A stretch of DNA of 64,000 nucleotides. It comes from Arcobacter arenosus. GTDB lineage: Bacteria; Campylobacterota; Campylobacteria; Campylobacterales; Arcobacteraceae. Made by a program: the position numbers and the translations under genes. The stretch covers positions 372,001 through 436,000 of the forward strand of contig NZ_VANU01000001.1 in assembly GCF_005771535.1 (NCBI RefSeq). Direction: 5' to 3'. Of the stretch, positions 56,311 to 63,927 are shown piece by piece. A model generated the notes under the pieces. The model saw only the letters and a list, made by a program, of their open reading frames with translations, was not told the DNA's origin and ran no database searches. The stretch's first letter is position 1; every line of letters begins with the position of its first letter.

Positions 56311-57600
56311 TTAATGGCTATTTTTATCTTTTGTTTGTAGTTCACTAAAGTTCTTAATAATATCAACACCATACTTCTCTCTTAAAGTTTGTAAACTTTG
56401 TGTTAGCTTTCTTTTTTTAATATCAGTTTCATATTCAAAGATATCAGAAACAAAACTGTTTTTATTAGCAAAATTTGAAACAGTAAGGTTTAATTGTATA
56501 ACTCCATGACTCATGTGAATATCATTTTTTTTAAAAAGTTCTACCATAGCTTTTTTAAAATCAGTTTCATTAAATATTCTATTAACATTTATGTAATCTT
56601 TTGATTTAATATTTGAATCATATTTTATTTTTATATGGTATGTTTGTGGATTTACATCAGCTTTTTTAACTAAAAAGCAAAGATAACGACTTAAAATCAT
56701 AACTCTTCTTTTTAACTCTTCCCTATCATAAATACAATCAAAAGTTCTTCCTATTCCAATAGATTTTTTATCTCTATGTTCAATAATATTACTATCATTT
56801 TCACCAACAATTCTATTATAAAGTTCAATTCCAGGCTTTTTCCAAGAAAAGAACAAAGCTTTTCTTCTTTCAATATCACCTAATGTTTTTATCCCATAAC
56901 CTTTAAGTCTTTTTTGATATCCCTTCCCTATTCCAGGAAACTCTTCTATTGGAATATCTTTTATAAAACTCTTCATATGCTCTTTAGAAACATACTTTAT
57001 TCCATCAGGTTTTGCAAACTCAGTCATAAGTTTTGAAAGATATTTAGAATGGGCTATGCCTATTGAAACAGGTAAACCTAATTCATTTTTAATTCTTTTT
57101 TTAATTTTAGTGGCAAAATCTACAATCTCATCTTTGTTTATATACCCCCTTAAATCACCAAAAAATTCATCAATGGAAAACTGTTCAACTAGAGGAATCT
57201 CATTTTTTAAAATAACTAACATCTTATGGGAAAGTTCATGATATAAAGGGTAGTTTGGAGGAACCATTTTTAGATGAGGACATAATCTTAAAGCTTCATT
57301 TACACTCATGGCAGTTTTAACGCCATATCCCCTTGCTTCATAAGAACAAGTTGTTATAATACCTCTAATTCTTCCATCTTTATCAACAAAATAGTCATTA
57401 AAGGTTTTTTCACCCTCATTTGTTAATATAGTACTTACAAAGGCACCACTATTTTCACTTATTTTTCGAATCTCTTTTTTATCTGAAAAGATATTTAAGT
57501 TGCTTCTTCCTCCAACTGCAACGGGAATACCTTTTAGATTTTTATCTTTGATTCTATGGGCTGATACAAAAAAACAATCAATATCAATATGGATAAACAT
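56311..57600 (-). CDS. Y-family DNA polymerase (DinB-like)
   Basis: 429-aa translesion DNA polymerase. The catalytic carboxylates are visible in HIDIDCFFVS (Asp5, Asp7) and FSIDEFFGD (Asp and Glu near 142-143). The HhH region (IEEFPGIGKGYQKRLKGYGI) and little-finger domain follow. A stretch of about 40 residues (about 38-78) separates VAVGG from the YEARGYGV motif, longer than in typical Pol IV. The group is sometimes labelled 'DNA polymerase Y family' in Campylobacterota. It is a single gene with palindrome and repeat elements upstream. Confidence 0.92.
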   Translation of the reverse strand: MFIHIDIDCFFVSAHRIKDKNLKGIPVAVGGRSNLNIFSDKKEIRKISENSGAFVSTILTNEGEKTFNDYFVDKDGRIRGIITTCSYEARGYGVKTAMSVNEALRLCPHLKMVPPNYPLYHELSHKMLVILKNEIPLVEQFSIDEFFGDLRGYINKDEIVDFATKIKKRIKNELGLPVSIGIAHSKYLSKLMTEFAKPDGIKYVSKEHMKSFIKDIPIEEFPGIGKGYQKRLKGYGIKTLGDIERRKALFFSWKKPGIELYNRIVGENDSNIIEHRDKKSIGIGRTFDCIYDREELKRRVMILSRYLCFLVKKADVNPQTYHIKIKYDSNIKSKDYINVNRIFNETDFKKAMVELFKKNDIHMSHGVIQLNLTVSNFANKNSFVSDIFEYETDIKKRKLTQSLQTLREKYGVDIIKNFSELQTKDKNSH

Positions 57601-57650
57601 TTAAATAAAGTCCTATTTTATAAGGATTTTAAAAGTTATTTCTTTAATAG

Positions 57651-57668
57651 TACCGTATTAAATACCGT
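57651..57668. promoter_or_regulatory. TACCGT direct repeat near the polymerase promoter
   Basis: TACCGT occurs at 57651-57656 and 57663-57668, 12 bp apart, 50-70 bp upstream of the polymerase start. A tandem hexamer at this distance could be an activator site. Confidence 0.4.
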
Positions 57669-57727
57669 TAAAAGCTTTTCCTTATATGTAATTATTATAT
57701 ACTTTTTGAAGAGTAAATATTAAAAAC

Positions 57728-57742
57728 ATTACAAATTGTAAT
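57728..57742. promoter_or_regulatory. 15-bp palindrome upstream of the polymerase
   Basis: ATTACAA-A-TTGTAAT, perfect 7-1-7. Size fits a Fur-family or other dimeric regulator but it is not a Fur or Zur core seen elsewhere in this window. Confidence 0.45.
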
Positions 57743-57862
57743 ATTAATATTGTAGTTAAATATTTAAATTTTCAATCATCATTTTTCAGTCCCTTTTTTT
57801 AATGATATAAAAATAAACTTATTCTTAGAAAAAATTATAGAAATCAATATGAATTTTTTTAA

Positions 57863-58411
57863 CTAATAATTTAAATGTATATTTCCATGAAATTTAGAAC
57901 TAAGTGCATTTTTTCTATTTATTTCTTTTATATCTTTATCAAGAATTTTTTCTGAAATTTCTTTTGCCTTTATAAATGACATAACTTCTCCTCCAAACTC
58001 TTTTTTAAATTCTATAGCATCTTTTTTTTCACTAAAAGATATCTTACTTACAGTCGACATTGTTCCTTTTACCCTACTTCCTACAACATACCACATTTTT
58101 GTAGCATCTTTAAAAATTTCATTTTTTGCATCTACTGCTAAGTATTGTTCAATAGGAAAACCTTTTTCCCTCTCAGCTTTAATTAAATCTCTTATTGAGC
58201 AAAACTGAATATATTTTCCATTTTTAAGCTTAACTGCGTGATTTGTTTTTCCAAACACTGATAGCTTCATTCCACACTCTGGACAAATGTCAGAATTTTT
58301 TCCCTTTTGTAGAAGCTTAATATTTTTTGTATATTTCTGAAAGTTTTGTGCAAAACTTATTGTTTGTAAAAAACAAATAAAAGATATAATTAATAAAAAG
58401 TTTTTTTTCAT
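57863..58411 (-). CDS. nosL: NosL-family copper-binding protein (last in operon)
   Basis: 182 aa with a signal peptide (about 1-21). The NosL copper-ligand motif CPECGM (Cys43, Cys46, Met48) is intact, and FCSIRDL (second Cys part) follows. NosL delivers Cu(I) to the N2O reductase. The later MWYVVGSRVKGTMS segment is shared with the other NosL-like genes of this operon. The ATG at 58411 (or 58414) follows AAAGGG. It ends the operon, 10 bp after the membrane-protein gene. Confidence 0.85.
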   Translation of the reverse strand: MKKNFLLIISFICFLQTISFAQNFQKYTKNIKLLQKGKNSDICPECGMKLSVFGKTNHAVKLKNGKYIQFCSIRDLIKAEREKGFPIEQYLAVDAKNEIFKDATKMWYVVGSRVKGTMSTVSKISFSEKKDAIEFKKEFGGEVMSFIKAKEISEKILDKDIKEINRKNALSSKFHGNIHLNY

Positions 58412-58421
58412 CATTTTCCCT

Positions 58422-59381
58422 TTAAAGCCACACACCATTTTTTATATAGTATATAATCGGATAGAAACTCAAGATTACTATTAGTAAAGTATTTGCTATT
58501 ATTGATATTTTGTAAAAGCTTTTCTTTGGTGCTTTTTTTAATAAATGAAGAATAAACACATTTACTGCCATTGCTGCACCTATAAAAAACAATATATAGA
58601 TTAGATATCCCACATAATAATAGTCACTTTGAAGTAGACAAAAAGGGCATTTATGCGTAGGCAGTTCATATACATAAGAAGAGAAAAATCTAATCAAAGT
58701 TTGAATTCCTACAAACATAAAAGCAAGAGAAAAGATACTAAATAATATCGCTTTTTTAAATAGTCCAAATATTAAACTTGCAATAAATATAGAGTAAAAT
58801 AAAATTAATAGTAAAGATTCATTTTGCATCAAAGAAGCAGTTCCAGCAGAACTTTGTTCAAATACAACACTGCAACAGTGAACAGGAACATCAGTACTTA
58901 TTTGCATAAAATGATAAACTTCCATAAAAAGCTCAATTCCTATTAGAATACAAATAGGCTGAAATATTATAAACTTTAATTTTGTGTATGGATAATCTAC
59001 TTCATTAATATCAAGAGAGTGAAGTAATAACCAAGCAAATAAACCAAATAAAATCAACAATTTAATCATTAAAAGTTCTGGTCCAAACTCTGTAGCACTG
59101 ACAATTCCAGCTGCACACATTGCACCTGGCACTATTTCTGAAATGGTATCCATAGTCCAAATGTAAAATAGGAAAAGTAGAAGCTTTACAATTAAAGCGA
59201 ATTTTATAATTGTAGCAACTAAATAACTCTTTTTATTGAGGTTGTACTGCTTTGAAATTGTTGACTTTGGGTTAAAATATAATGATATTTTAACTGCCCA
59301 GAAGAGTCCAACTAAGCATAAAAGAAAAATTATAGATTCAACAATCAAAACACTTTGAATATATGGAGAGAGTAAAATCAT
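58422..59381 (-). CDS. Eight-helix membrane protein of the NosL operon
   Basis: 319 aa with about eight helices and short loops. Periplasmic or loop cysteines occur as GAMCAAG (near 93), VHCCSVV (near 169) and HKCPFCLLQ (near 244), which could bind copper or thiols. It overlaps the ABC ATPase gene by 4 bp. I do not recognise a family, but its position between ATPase and NosL genes implies a role in the same process. Confidence 0.75.
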   Translation of the reverse strand: MILLSPYIQSVLIVESIIFLLCLVGLFWAVKISLYFNPKSTISKQYNLNKKSYLVATIIKFALIVKLLLFLFYIWTMDTISEIVPGAMCAAGIVSATEFGPELLMIKLLILFGLFAWLLLHSLDINEVDYPYTKLKFIIFQPICILIGIELFMEVYHFMQISTDVPVHCCSVVFEQSSAGTASLMQNESLLLILFYSIFIASLIFGLFKKAILFSIFSLAFMFVGIQTLIRFFSSYVYELPTHKCPFCLLQSDYYYVGYLIYILFFIGAAMAVNVFILHLLKKAPKKSFYKISIIANTLLIVILSFYPIIYYIKNGVWL

Positions 59382-60037
59382 AATAATTTCCCATTTTTCA
59401 TTTCAAAACAAGTCTCATAGTTTCCCCATTCTAATAATAGTGGATCATGGGTTGCAATAACAAGTGTTTTCTCCTGATTAATTATCTTTTCAAAATAATC
59501 TAATATCTTAATACTTAGGGCTTGGTCTAAATTTGCTGTTGGCTCATCAGCCAGAATTAATTTTGGGTCATTAATAAGAGCCCTAATAACTGCAACTCTT
59601 TGTTGTTCACCACCTGAAAGATGTTTAACTTCAACATTTGTTTTTGACGAAATATTAAATAACTCTAGAAGTTCCATGGCCTCTTCAAGTTTATCAATAT
59701 CATCAGGTAAAGTTGGAAGAAGTACATTTTCAAGAACTGTTAGAGTAGAAATCAAATTAAATTTTTGAAAGATAAATCCAATATTATTACGTCTAAATCT
59801 ACTTGCAAAATTTTCAGGATATTGGGAAATCGCTTCTCCATCAATTAAGATTTCTCCCTTTGATGGTTGATATAGTCCTGCAAACAAAGATAATAAAGTA
59901 CTTTTCCCACTACCACTAATTCCTTTAAGTAATGAAACTTCACCTTTTTTTACATGTAATGAAATATCATCTAAAGCAGTAAAGGCTTTTGGTGTTCCTT
60001 CATTAAATATTTTTGAAACATTTTTAACTTGAATCAT
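59378..60037 (-). CDS. ABC transporter ATPase, LolD/MacB type
   Basis: 219 aa. Walker A GISGSGKSTLL (near 43), signature LSGGEQQRVAVIRAL (near 138), Walker B LILADEPTANLD (near 158) and H-loop THDP. It resembles ATPases that pair with FtsX-type permeases, which act by mechanotransmission on periplasmic substrates rather than by moving them across the membrane. Both neighbours overlap it by 4 bp, so it works with the permease directly upstream. Confidence 0.92.
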   Translation of the reverse strand: MIQVKNVSKIFNEGTPKAFTALDDISLHVKKGEVSLLKGISGSGKSTLLSLFAGLYQPSKGEILIDGEAISQYPENFASRFRRNNIGFIFQKFNLISTLTVLENVLLPTLPDDIDKLEEAMELLELFNISSKTNVEVKHLSGGEQQRVAVIRALINDPKLILADEPTANLDQALSIKILDYFEKIINQEKTLVIATHDPLLLEWGNYETCFEMKNGKLL

Positions 60038-61203
60038 CTTATTACCTCTCCAGCATCTTCAACTGCTGCTTTCCAAGATGGAATAATTGATGCTGCTAAA
60101 TAAAGGGGTACAGTTGTAAAAAATAGTAGTGCAATCATTTTTACATCTAATACAAAAACTAAATCAAAAGGTTGTTTTAAATTAGAAAATCCAGTAAATA
60201 CATATTTTAAAATTGGTGCATCTAAAATGAAAACATAGAAGATTGCTAAACTAACACCTACAAAAAAAGATGAGAGAGAAAGTATTAAAGCTTCAGTTAG
60301 TTTATGTCTAATAATATGATCAATCTCCCAACCTAAAGCTTTCAAAACACCTATTTCTTGCTTTTCTTCACTCCTAAGTCCACTTGCTTTATCATAAAGT
60401 ATAATGGCAAAGGTAATAAATGTAGTAATAAGTAGAGCTAAAAACCAACCACTTTTATAATCATATAAAATTTGATGACCCTTAATAATATCAGCTTTTG
60501 TAATAACCCTTAGACTTGGATATTCAAAAGCAATTTTTGCTGCTATCATTTCTACTTCTTCAGGATTAGCTACACTTATTACAGCATCTGTAAAACTTCC
60601 CTCTTCAATATCTAATAAGTTTCTAGCTATTTGTGTAGGAATTAAGATAATATCATTACTTTCCATTTGTGTATCTGCTTTGAAAGTTCCGCCAAGTTTC
60701 ATTTTAAGATAAGTTCCATCATTTTGTTTAAAGCTTACATACTCCTGCATATCATATTTAAACAATAACTCTTTTAGATTTTTTGATATCATCATTGAAG
60801 GAATAGCATCATCACTTTCTGGGAAATCTTCTGCAATTTTTGTTAGGCTTTTTTTATACTGTTCTTCAAAAGCAGTAACACCTACAATAGAGGCATAAAT
60901 ATTTGCATCTTTTAAGTAGTATTGTCCCCAAATACGCCCCATTACATTACTTATTCCTTTGATATCCCACAGTTGCTCAACTATTTCTTCATCAAAAGGC
61001 TTTACTTTTCCACCTTTATAGTTTTGTACAATTATATCTGGTAGACCTTTTGACAGAGTTTTTAGTTCATGATTTAAAGAATTGCTAATCATCATTCCTG
61101 AAGATAAAAGCCAAACTAAAATCATAAAAATTAAAGCTATAGAAATATTTTTCATCCCAAATCGTTTTAAAGAACGTAAGGTGTAATCAAATATTGTATT
61201 CAT
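60034..61203 (-). CDS. ABC permease, FtsX/MacB type
   Basis: 389 aa. An N-terminal helix (about 20-42), a periplasmic domain of about 200 residues (LSKGLPDIIVQNYKGGKV...) and three C-terminal helices with the FtsX signature EIGVLKALGWE near 293. It forms a complex with the ATPase. The layout matches Lol/MacB-type devices acting on lipoproteins or periplasmic proteins. It lies 1 bp after the small 93-aa gene. Confidence 0.9.
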   Translation of the reverse strand: MNTIFDYTLRSLKRFGMKNISIALIFMILVWLLSSGMMISNSLNHELKTLSKGLPDIIVQNYKGGKVKPFDEEIVEQLWDIKGISNVMGRIWGQYYLKDANIYASIVGVTAFEEQYKKSLTKIAEDFPESDDAIPSMMISKNLKELLFKYDMQEYVSFKQNDGTYLKMKLGGTFKADTQMESNDIILIPTQIARNLLDIEEGSFTDAVISVANPEEVEMIAAKIAFEYPSLRVITKADIIKGHQILYDYKSGWFLALLITTFITFAIILYDKASGLRSEEKQEIGVLKALGWEIDHIIRHKLTEALILSLSSFFVGVSLAIFYVFILDAPILKYVFTGFSNLKQPFDLVFVLDVKMIALLFFTTVPLYLAASIIPSWKAAVEDAGEVIR

Positions 61204-61204
61204 T

Positions 61205-61486
61205 TTACCTCGCCTTTAAAGAAGATTGTTGAATAAATGTTCCAAGACCAAGGGGTTCAATTCCAGGATGCAAAGAATATAAATCATTCACTACACTTAA
61301 TGATCTATGTCTTAGGTATGGAACATTACTATTAAATGCTAAGTCAGGCATTCCACTTAATTTGACAAAAAGCACTTTACTCTCATTGTCTTGTATTTTT
61401 GAGGATAAAAACACAAATTGAAATATTAAAGAAGCAATTACTACACTAACAAAACAGTAGAAAATTTTTTTTGAACTTATTCGCAT
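61205..61486 (-). CDS. Small anchored periplasmic protein of the NosL operon
   Basis: 93 aa. One N-terminal helix (about 9-28) is followed by an extracytoplasmic domain with LSGMPDLAFNSNVPYLRHRS and LHPGIEPLGLG. Methionine and two histidines could be copper ligands, but this is not established. The gene overlaps the upstream NosL-like gene by 10 bp and ends 1 bp before the permease gene. No family is recognised. Confidence 0.7.
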   Translation of the reverse strand: MRISSKKIFYCFVSVVIASLIFQFVFLSSKIQDNESKVLFVKLSGMPDLAFNSNVPYLRHRSLSVVNDLYSLHPGIEPLGLGTFIQQSSLKAR

Positions 61487-62613
61487 GTTTCTAGGCCATC
61501 TAATTTACATATTAATTCTGAAGTAATTTCACTAAACTTAAAAATTGAAGTTCCTTGATGATCTTTTAAAAAAGTTTTTGCATCTTCTTCATATTTAAAA
61601 GGTATTAATTCATTTCCCATAGGGCCTAAAGTATCACTCCCAACTACATAAAAAGCCTCTTTCCCATCAATTGCATATTGAGTGTAATAATCTGTTACTA
61701 ACAGCTTTTGCTCTATCATCTTTTCGTGTTCATTATATTTTTTAGGATTATGAACAAATTTAATCATATCTTTAACCCCATCAAAAACATAATAGTGCTT
61801 ATGCTCATGTTTTACAAACTCTAGTTTAGCTGCCCATTTTGGATATTTATAGACAAACATTCCACAAACTGGACATTTATCCTCTTTTCTTACTTCTACT
61901 ATTTTATTAACTGCTCTATTTTCAATACGCTTAACATTCCATAGATATAAGGCTACAGAATGGAGTTGATTTTCCTTAAGTTTTTTACACTGATTTTTTA
62001 AATCTGCTTTTAAGTAATTAATCCAATTATAGACTTTTAAATCAATCTCTTTATTACTACATTTGGCCTCATAAATCTTTTTGCCTTTAAGATATTCTCT
62101 TTGCATTTTTTTTGGATTTGAAGGTTTCATATCTTCTTTTAAACTCTTTTCTGCTTCTGCAAAAGCTTCTTCAAAACTTACAATATTACCACCATTTTTA
62201 GATACAAATATCTTTGCATCTTCTTTTTTTGCAAAGGCTAGTTTACTTATCTTACTTTTTGTTCCTTTTACGTTACTCCCCATTACATAATATGCATCTT
62301 TTGTGGGAATTAATTTATTAGAACTTACATCTACTACTTTAGAATTTTGAAGCTTTACATGGTTTTCCTCTACATCAAAGACTAAGTAACTAAGGGAAGC
62401 ATATTGTGTTGGTTTACCATCATAGTCATGGGCAGTATGAGAAGTTTTATAATTTTTATAAAGTTCTTCACCTGAAACTGCACACCAAGTTTTTATATCT
62501 TCTTTTTGTACAAGCTCTATATCTTTTTTAACTGTTTTATTAAAATCACTTCCTTGACTCACTCCTATTAATAGAAACTGTATAATTAAGGTACTTAGTA
62601 ATAGTTTTTTCAT
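61477..62613 (-). CDS. Two-domain NosL-like protein
   Basis: 378 aa. A signal peptide (about 1-21) precedes two NosL-like domains. In domain 1 the motif is degenerate (CAVSGE, second Cys to Ser, Met to Glu, and FCS-type YAS). A middle part (KGKKIYEAKC...VALYLWNVKR) resembles a class I cytochrome c without the CxxCH. Domain 2 has an intact CPVCGMFVYKYPKW near residue 247. The ATG at 62613 has GAGGAA 7 nt upstream; an earlier in-frame start at 62661 would mask the signal peptide. Domain 1 with the tail matches the 240-aa gene and domain 2 matches the 162-aa gene upstream. Confidence 0.87.
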   Translation of the reverse strand: MKKLLLSTLIIQFLLIGVSQGSDFNKTVKKDIELVQKEDIKTWCAVSGEELYKNYKTSHTAHDYDGKPTQYASLSYLVFDVEENHVKLQNSKVVDVSSNKLIPTKDAYYVMGSNVKGTKSKISKLAFAKKEDAKIFVSKNGGNIVSFEEAFAEAEKSLKEDMKPSNPKKMQREYLKGKKIYEAKCSNKEIDLKVYNWINYLKADLKNQCKKLKENQLHSVALYLWNVKRIENRAVNKIVEVRKEDKCPVCGMFVYKYPKWAAKLEFVKHEHKHYYVFDGVKDMIKFVHNPKKYNEHEKMIEQKLLVTDYYTQYAIDGKEAFYVVGSDTLGPMGNELIPFKYEEDAKTFLKDHQGTSIFKFSEITSELICKLDGLETCE

Positions 62614-62637
62614 AATAGTATTCCTCAAAATGCTGAT

Positions 62638-62670
62638 AAAAGAGATGAGAAGATTAGACACATCTCTTTT
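62638..62670 (-). terminator. Hairpin between two NosL-like genes
   Basis: A 10-bp inverted repeat (AAAAGAGATG / CATCTCTTTT) with a 13-nt loop lies between the 240-aa and the two-domain gene. It could be a terminator or an attenuator that lowers expression of the downstream ABC genes. Confidence 0.6.
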
Positions 62671-62677
62671 TTACTTT

Positions 62678-63400
62678 TTATAAAGATTTACCTAATCTTT
62701 TAATTTCCCATAGATATAGAGTCACTGCTTGAAGTTTTTTCATCTTAATTGAATCATCACATATTTTATTTTTTATAATGTCAGTTTTTAGCTCATTGAT
62801 TCTTTTATAAGAAGAAAAATCTTTAATTGGTCTACAATTTGATTTATAAAGTTTTTTTCCCATTGGGTACATCATTTTATTCTTCTTCATATTTACCATT
62901 GCAATATCACTATTTAATGACTCTTTTGCACTAGCTATCATTTCATCATATAAAACAATTTTTCCACCAAATTTAGAATTAAAAGCTTTTGCATCATCTT
63001 TTGATGCAAATGCATACTTACTAATCTTTGACATAGTTCCAGGAGCTTTACTTCCTAATACATAATATGCCGTTTTAGCATCAATAATTTTTTCAGTTTT
63101 TGCATCTACTACAACATGCTTATTTCCCTCATGTGCATGTTTCCCATCAACAAGAACACATCGTATAGAACAGTATTGTCTATTATCTTTAGACTTTTTT
63201 GCCACAACTCCATGACTAGTTTTATAATTGTGATTAATAGACATTGCACATACTGGACAAAAACCTTTTTCTGCACCTTCTTGGATTAATTCAGGTTTCC
63301 CTGAAGCAACTTTACTAAACTTTTTTTCCATATCTTTAGCAAGAGAGGATGAAGAAAATAACAATAATCCCATTACAAATATGATTAACAATTTTTTCAT
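62678..63400 (-). CDS. nosL: NosL-like protein with cytochrome-c-like tail
   Basis: 240 aa. A signal peptide (about 1-21) precedes a NosL domain with FCPVCAM (Cys48, Cys51, Met53) and YCSIRCVLVDG. The C-terminal part (about 180-240; MGKKLYKSNCRPIKD...QAVTLYLWEIKR) resembles a cytochrome c sequence but lacks CxxCH, so it is not haem-binding in the usual way. It follows the 162-aa gene by 29 bp. It probably receives or passes Cu(I). Confidence 0.87.
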   Translation of the reverse strand: MKKLLIIFVMGLLLFSSSSLAKDMEKKFSKVASGKPELIQEGAEKGFCPVCAMSINHNYKTSHGVVAKKSKDNRQYCSIRCVLVDGKHAHEGNKHVVVDAKTEKIIDAKTAYYVLGSKAPGTMSKISKYAFASKDDAKAFNSKFGGKIVLYDEMIASAKESLNSDIAMVNMKKNKMMYPMGKKLYKSNCRPIKDFSSYKRINELKTDIIKNKICDDSIKMKKLQAVTLYLWEIKRLGKSL

Positions 63401-63429
63401 AATTAACTCCTTTAAAACTTTATGAATTA

Positions 63430-63918
63430 TTAAATGTCTCCATTTAATAATTCAATCAAGCCTTTTTTCATTTCTTTAAATGAAAAAATTCTTTTACCAT
63501 TATTACTTTTTGCAAATGATTCGGCATCATCATAGCTTTCAAATGCTGGTAAATCATCCCCTGCTGGTGAAATTTTATTACTTCCATATACATAAAAAGC
63601 ACCCCTAGCATTTATTACTTTGTGAGTTTTAAAGTCTGTTACAATAATCTCTTTTAATTTTGTTGAATCTTTGGTATTTGCTTCTTCCCATTTTTCAGGA
63701 TTAAAATAAAATTCAAACATAGATTTGGGACTTACAAAATAAAATTCTTTAGAGTCTTTATTTACAACCTTTGAAACCCAAGCAGGATTTTTATAAACAT
63801 ACATTTTTCTAACTAAACTTTTTGTTTCTTTGTCAAAATTCATAGAGTACGTAACTTCTGCATTAAGAGCAATAAAGCCAAACATACAACTTAATATAAT
63901 TGTCGATAATTTTTTCAT
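63430..63918 (-). CDS. NosL-like protein with degenerate copper motif
   Basis: 162 aa. The signal peptide (about 1-20) is followed by the NosL fold without its first motif: where others have CPVCGMF, this reads SLVRKMY (Cys to Ser34 and Arg37, Met39 kept). The remaining pattern (YVYKNPAW, SNKISPAGDDLPAF) follows the second domain of the 378-aa protein. The frame is intact, so it is not a pseudogene. It lies 9 bp after the stop of the incomplete upstream gene. Confidence 0.85.
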   Translation of the reverse strand: MKKLSTIILSCMFGFIALNAEVTYSMNFDKETKSLVRKMYVYKNPAWVSKVVNKDSKEFYFVSPKSMFEFYFNPEKWEEANTKDSTKLKEIIVTDFKTHKVINARGAFYVYGSNKISPAGDDLPAFESYDDAESFAKSNNGKRIFSFKEMKKGLIELLNGDI

Positions 63919-63927
63919 GAATATCCT

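Larger units (their letters stand above)
57601..57862. other. Intergenic region upstream of the Y-family polymerase
   Basis: No gene seen in 262 bp. It holds the direct repeat TACCGT (57651 and 57663) and the 15-bp palindrome ATTACAA-A-TTGTAAT at 57728-57742. It also lies downstream of the NosL-operon end, where no clear terminator hairpin is visible. Confidence 0.5.

Noticed and set aside
62614-62661. Longer start of the two-domain NosL-like gene
   Set aside because: It runs through the intergenic sequence next to the terminator-like hairpin, while the ATG at 62613 has GAGGAA and starts a normal signal peptide.
63430-63918. Pseudogene of nosL because the copper motif is lost
   Set aside because: The frame, signal peptide, ribosome spacing and the rest of the fold are intact, and the loss is matched by an opposite loss in the paralogue, so a functional non-binding role is more likely.
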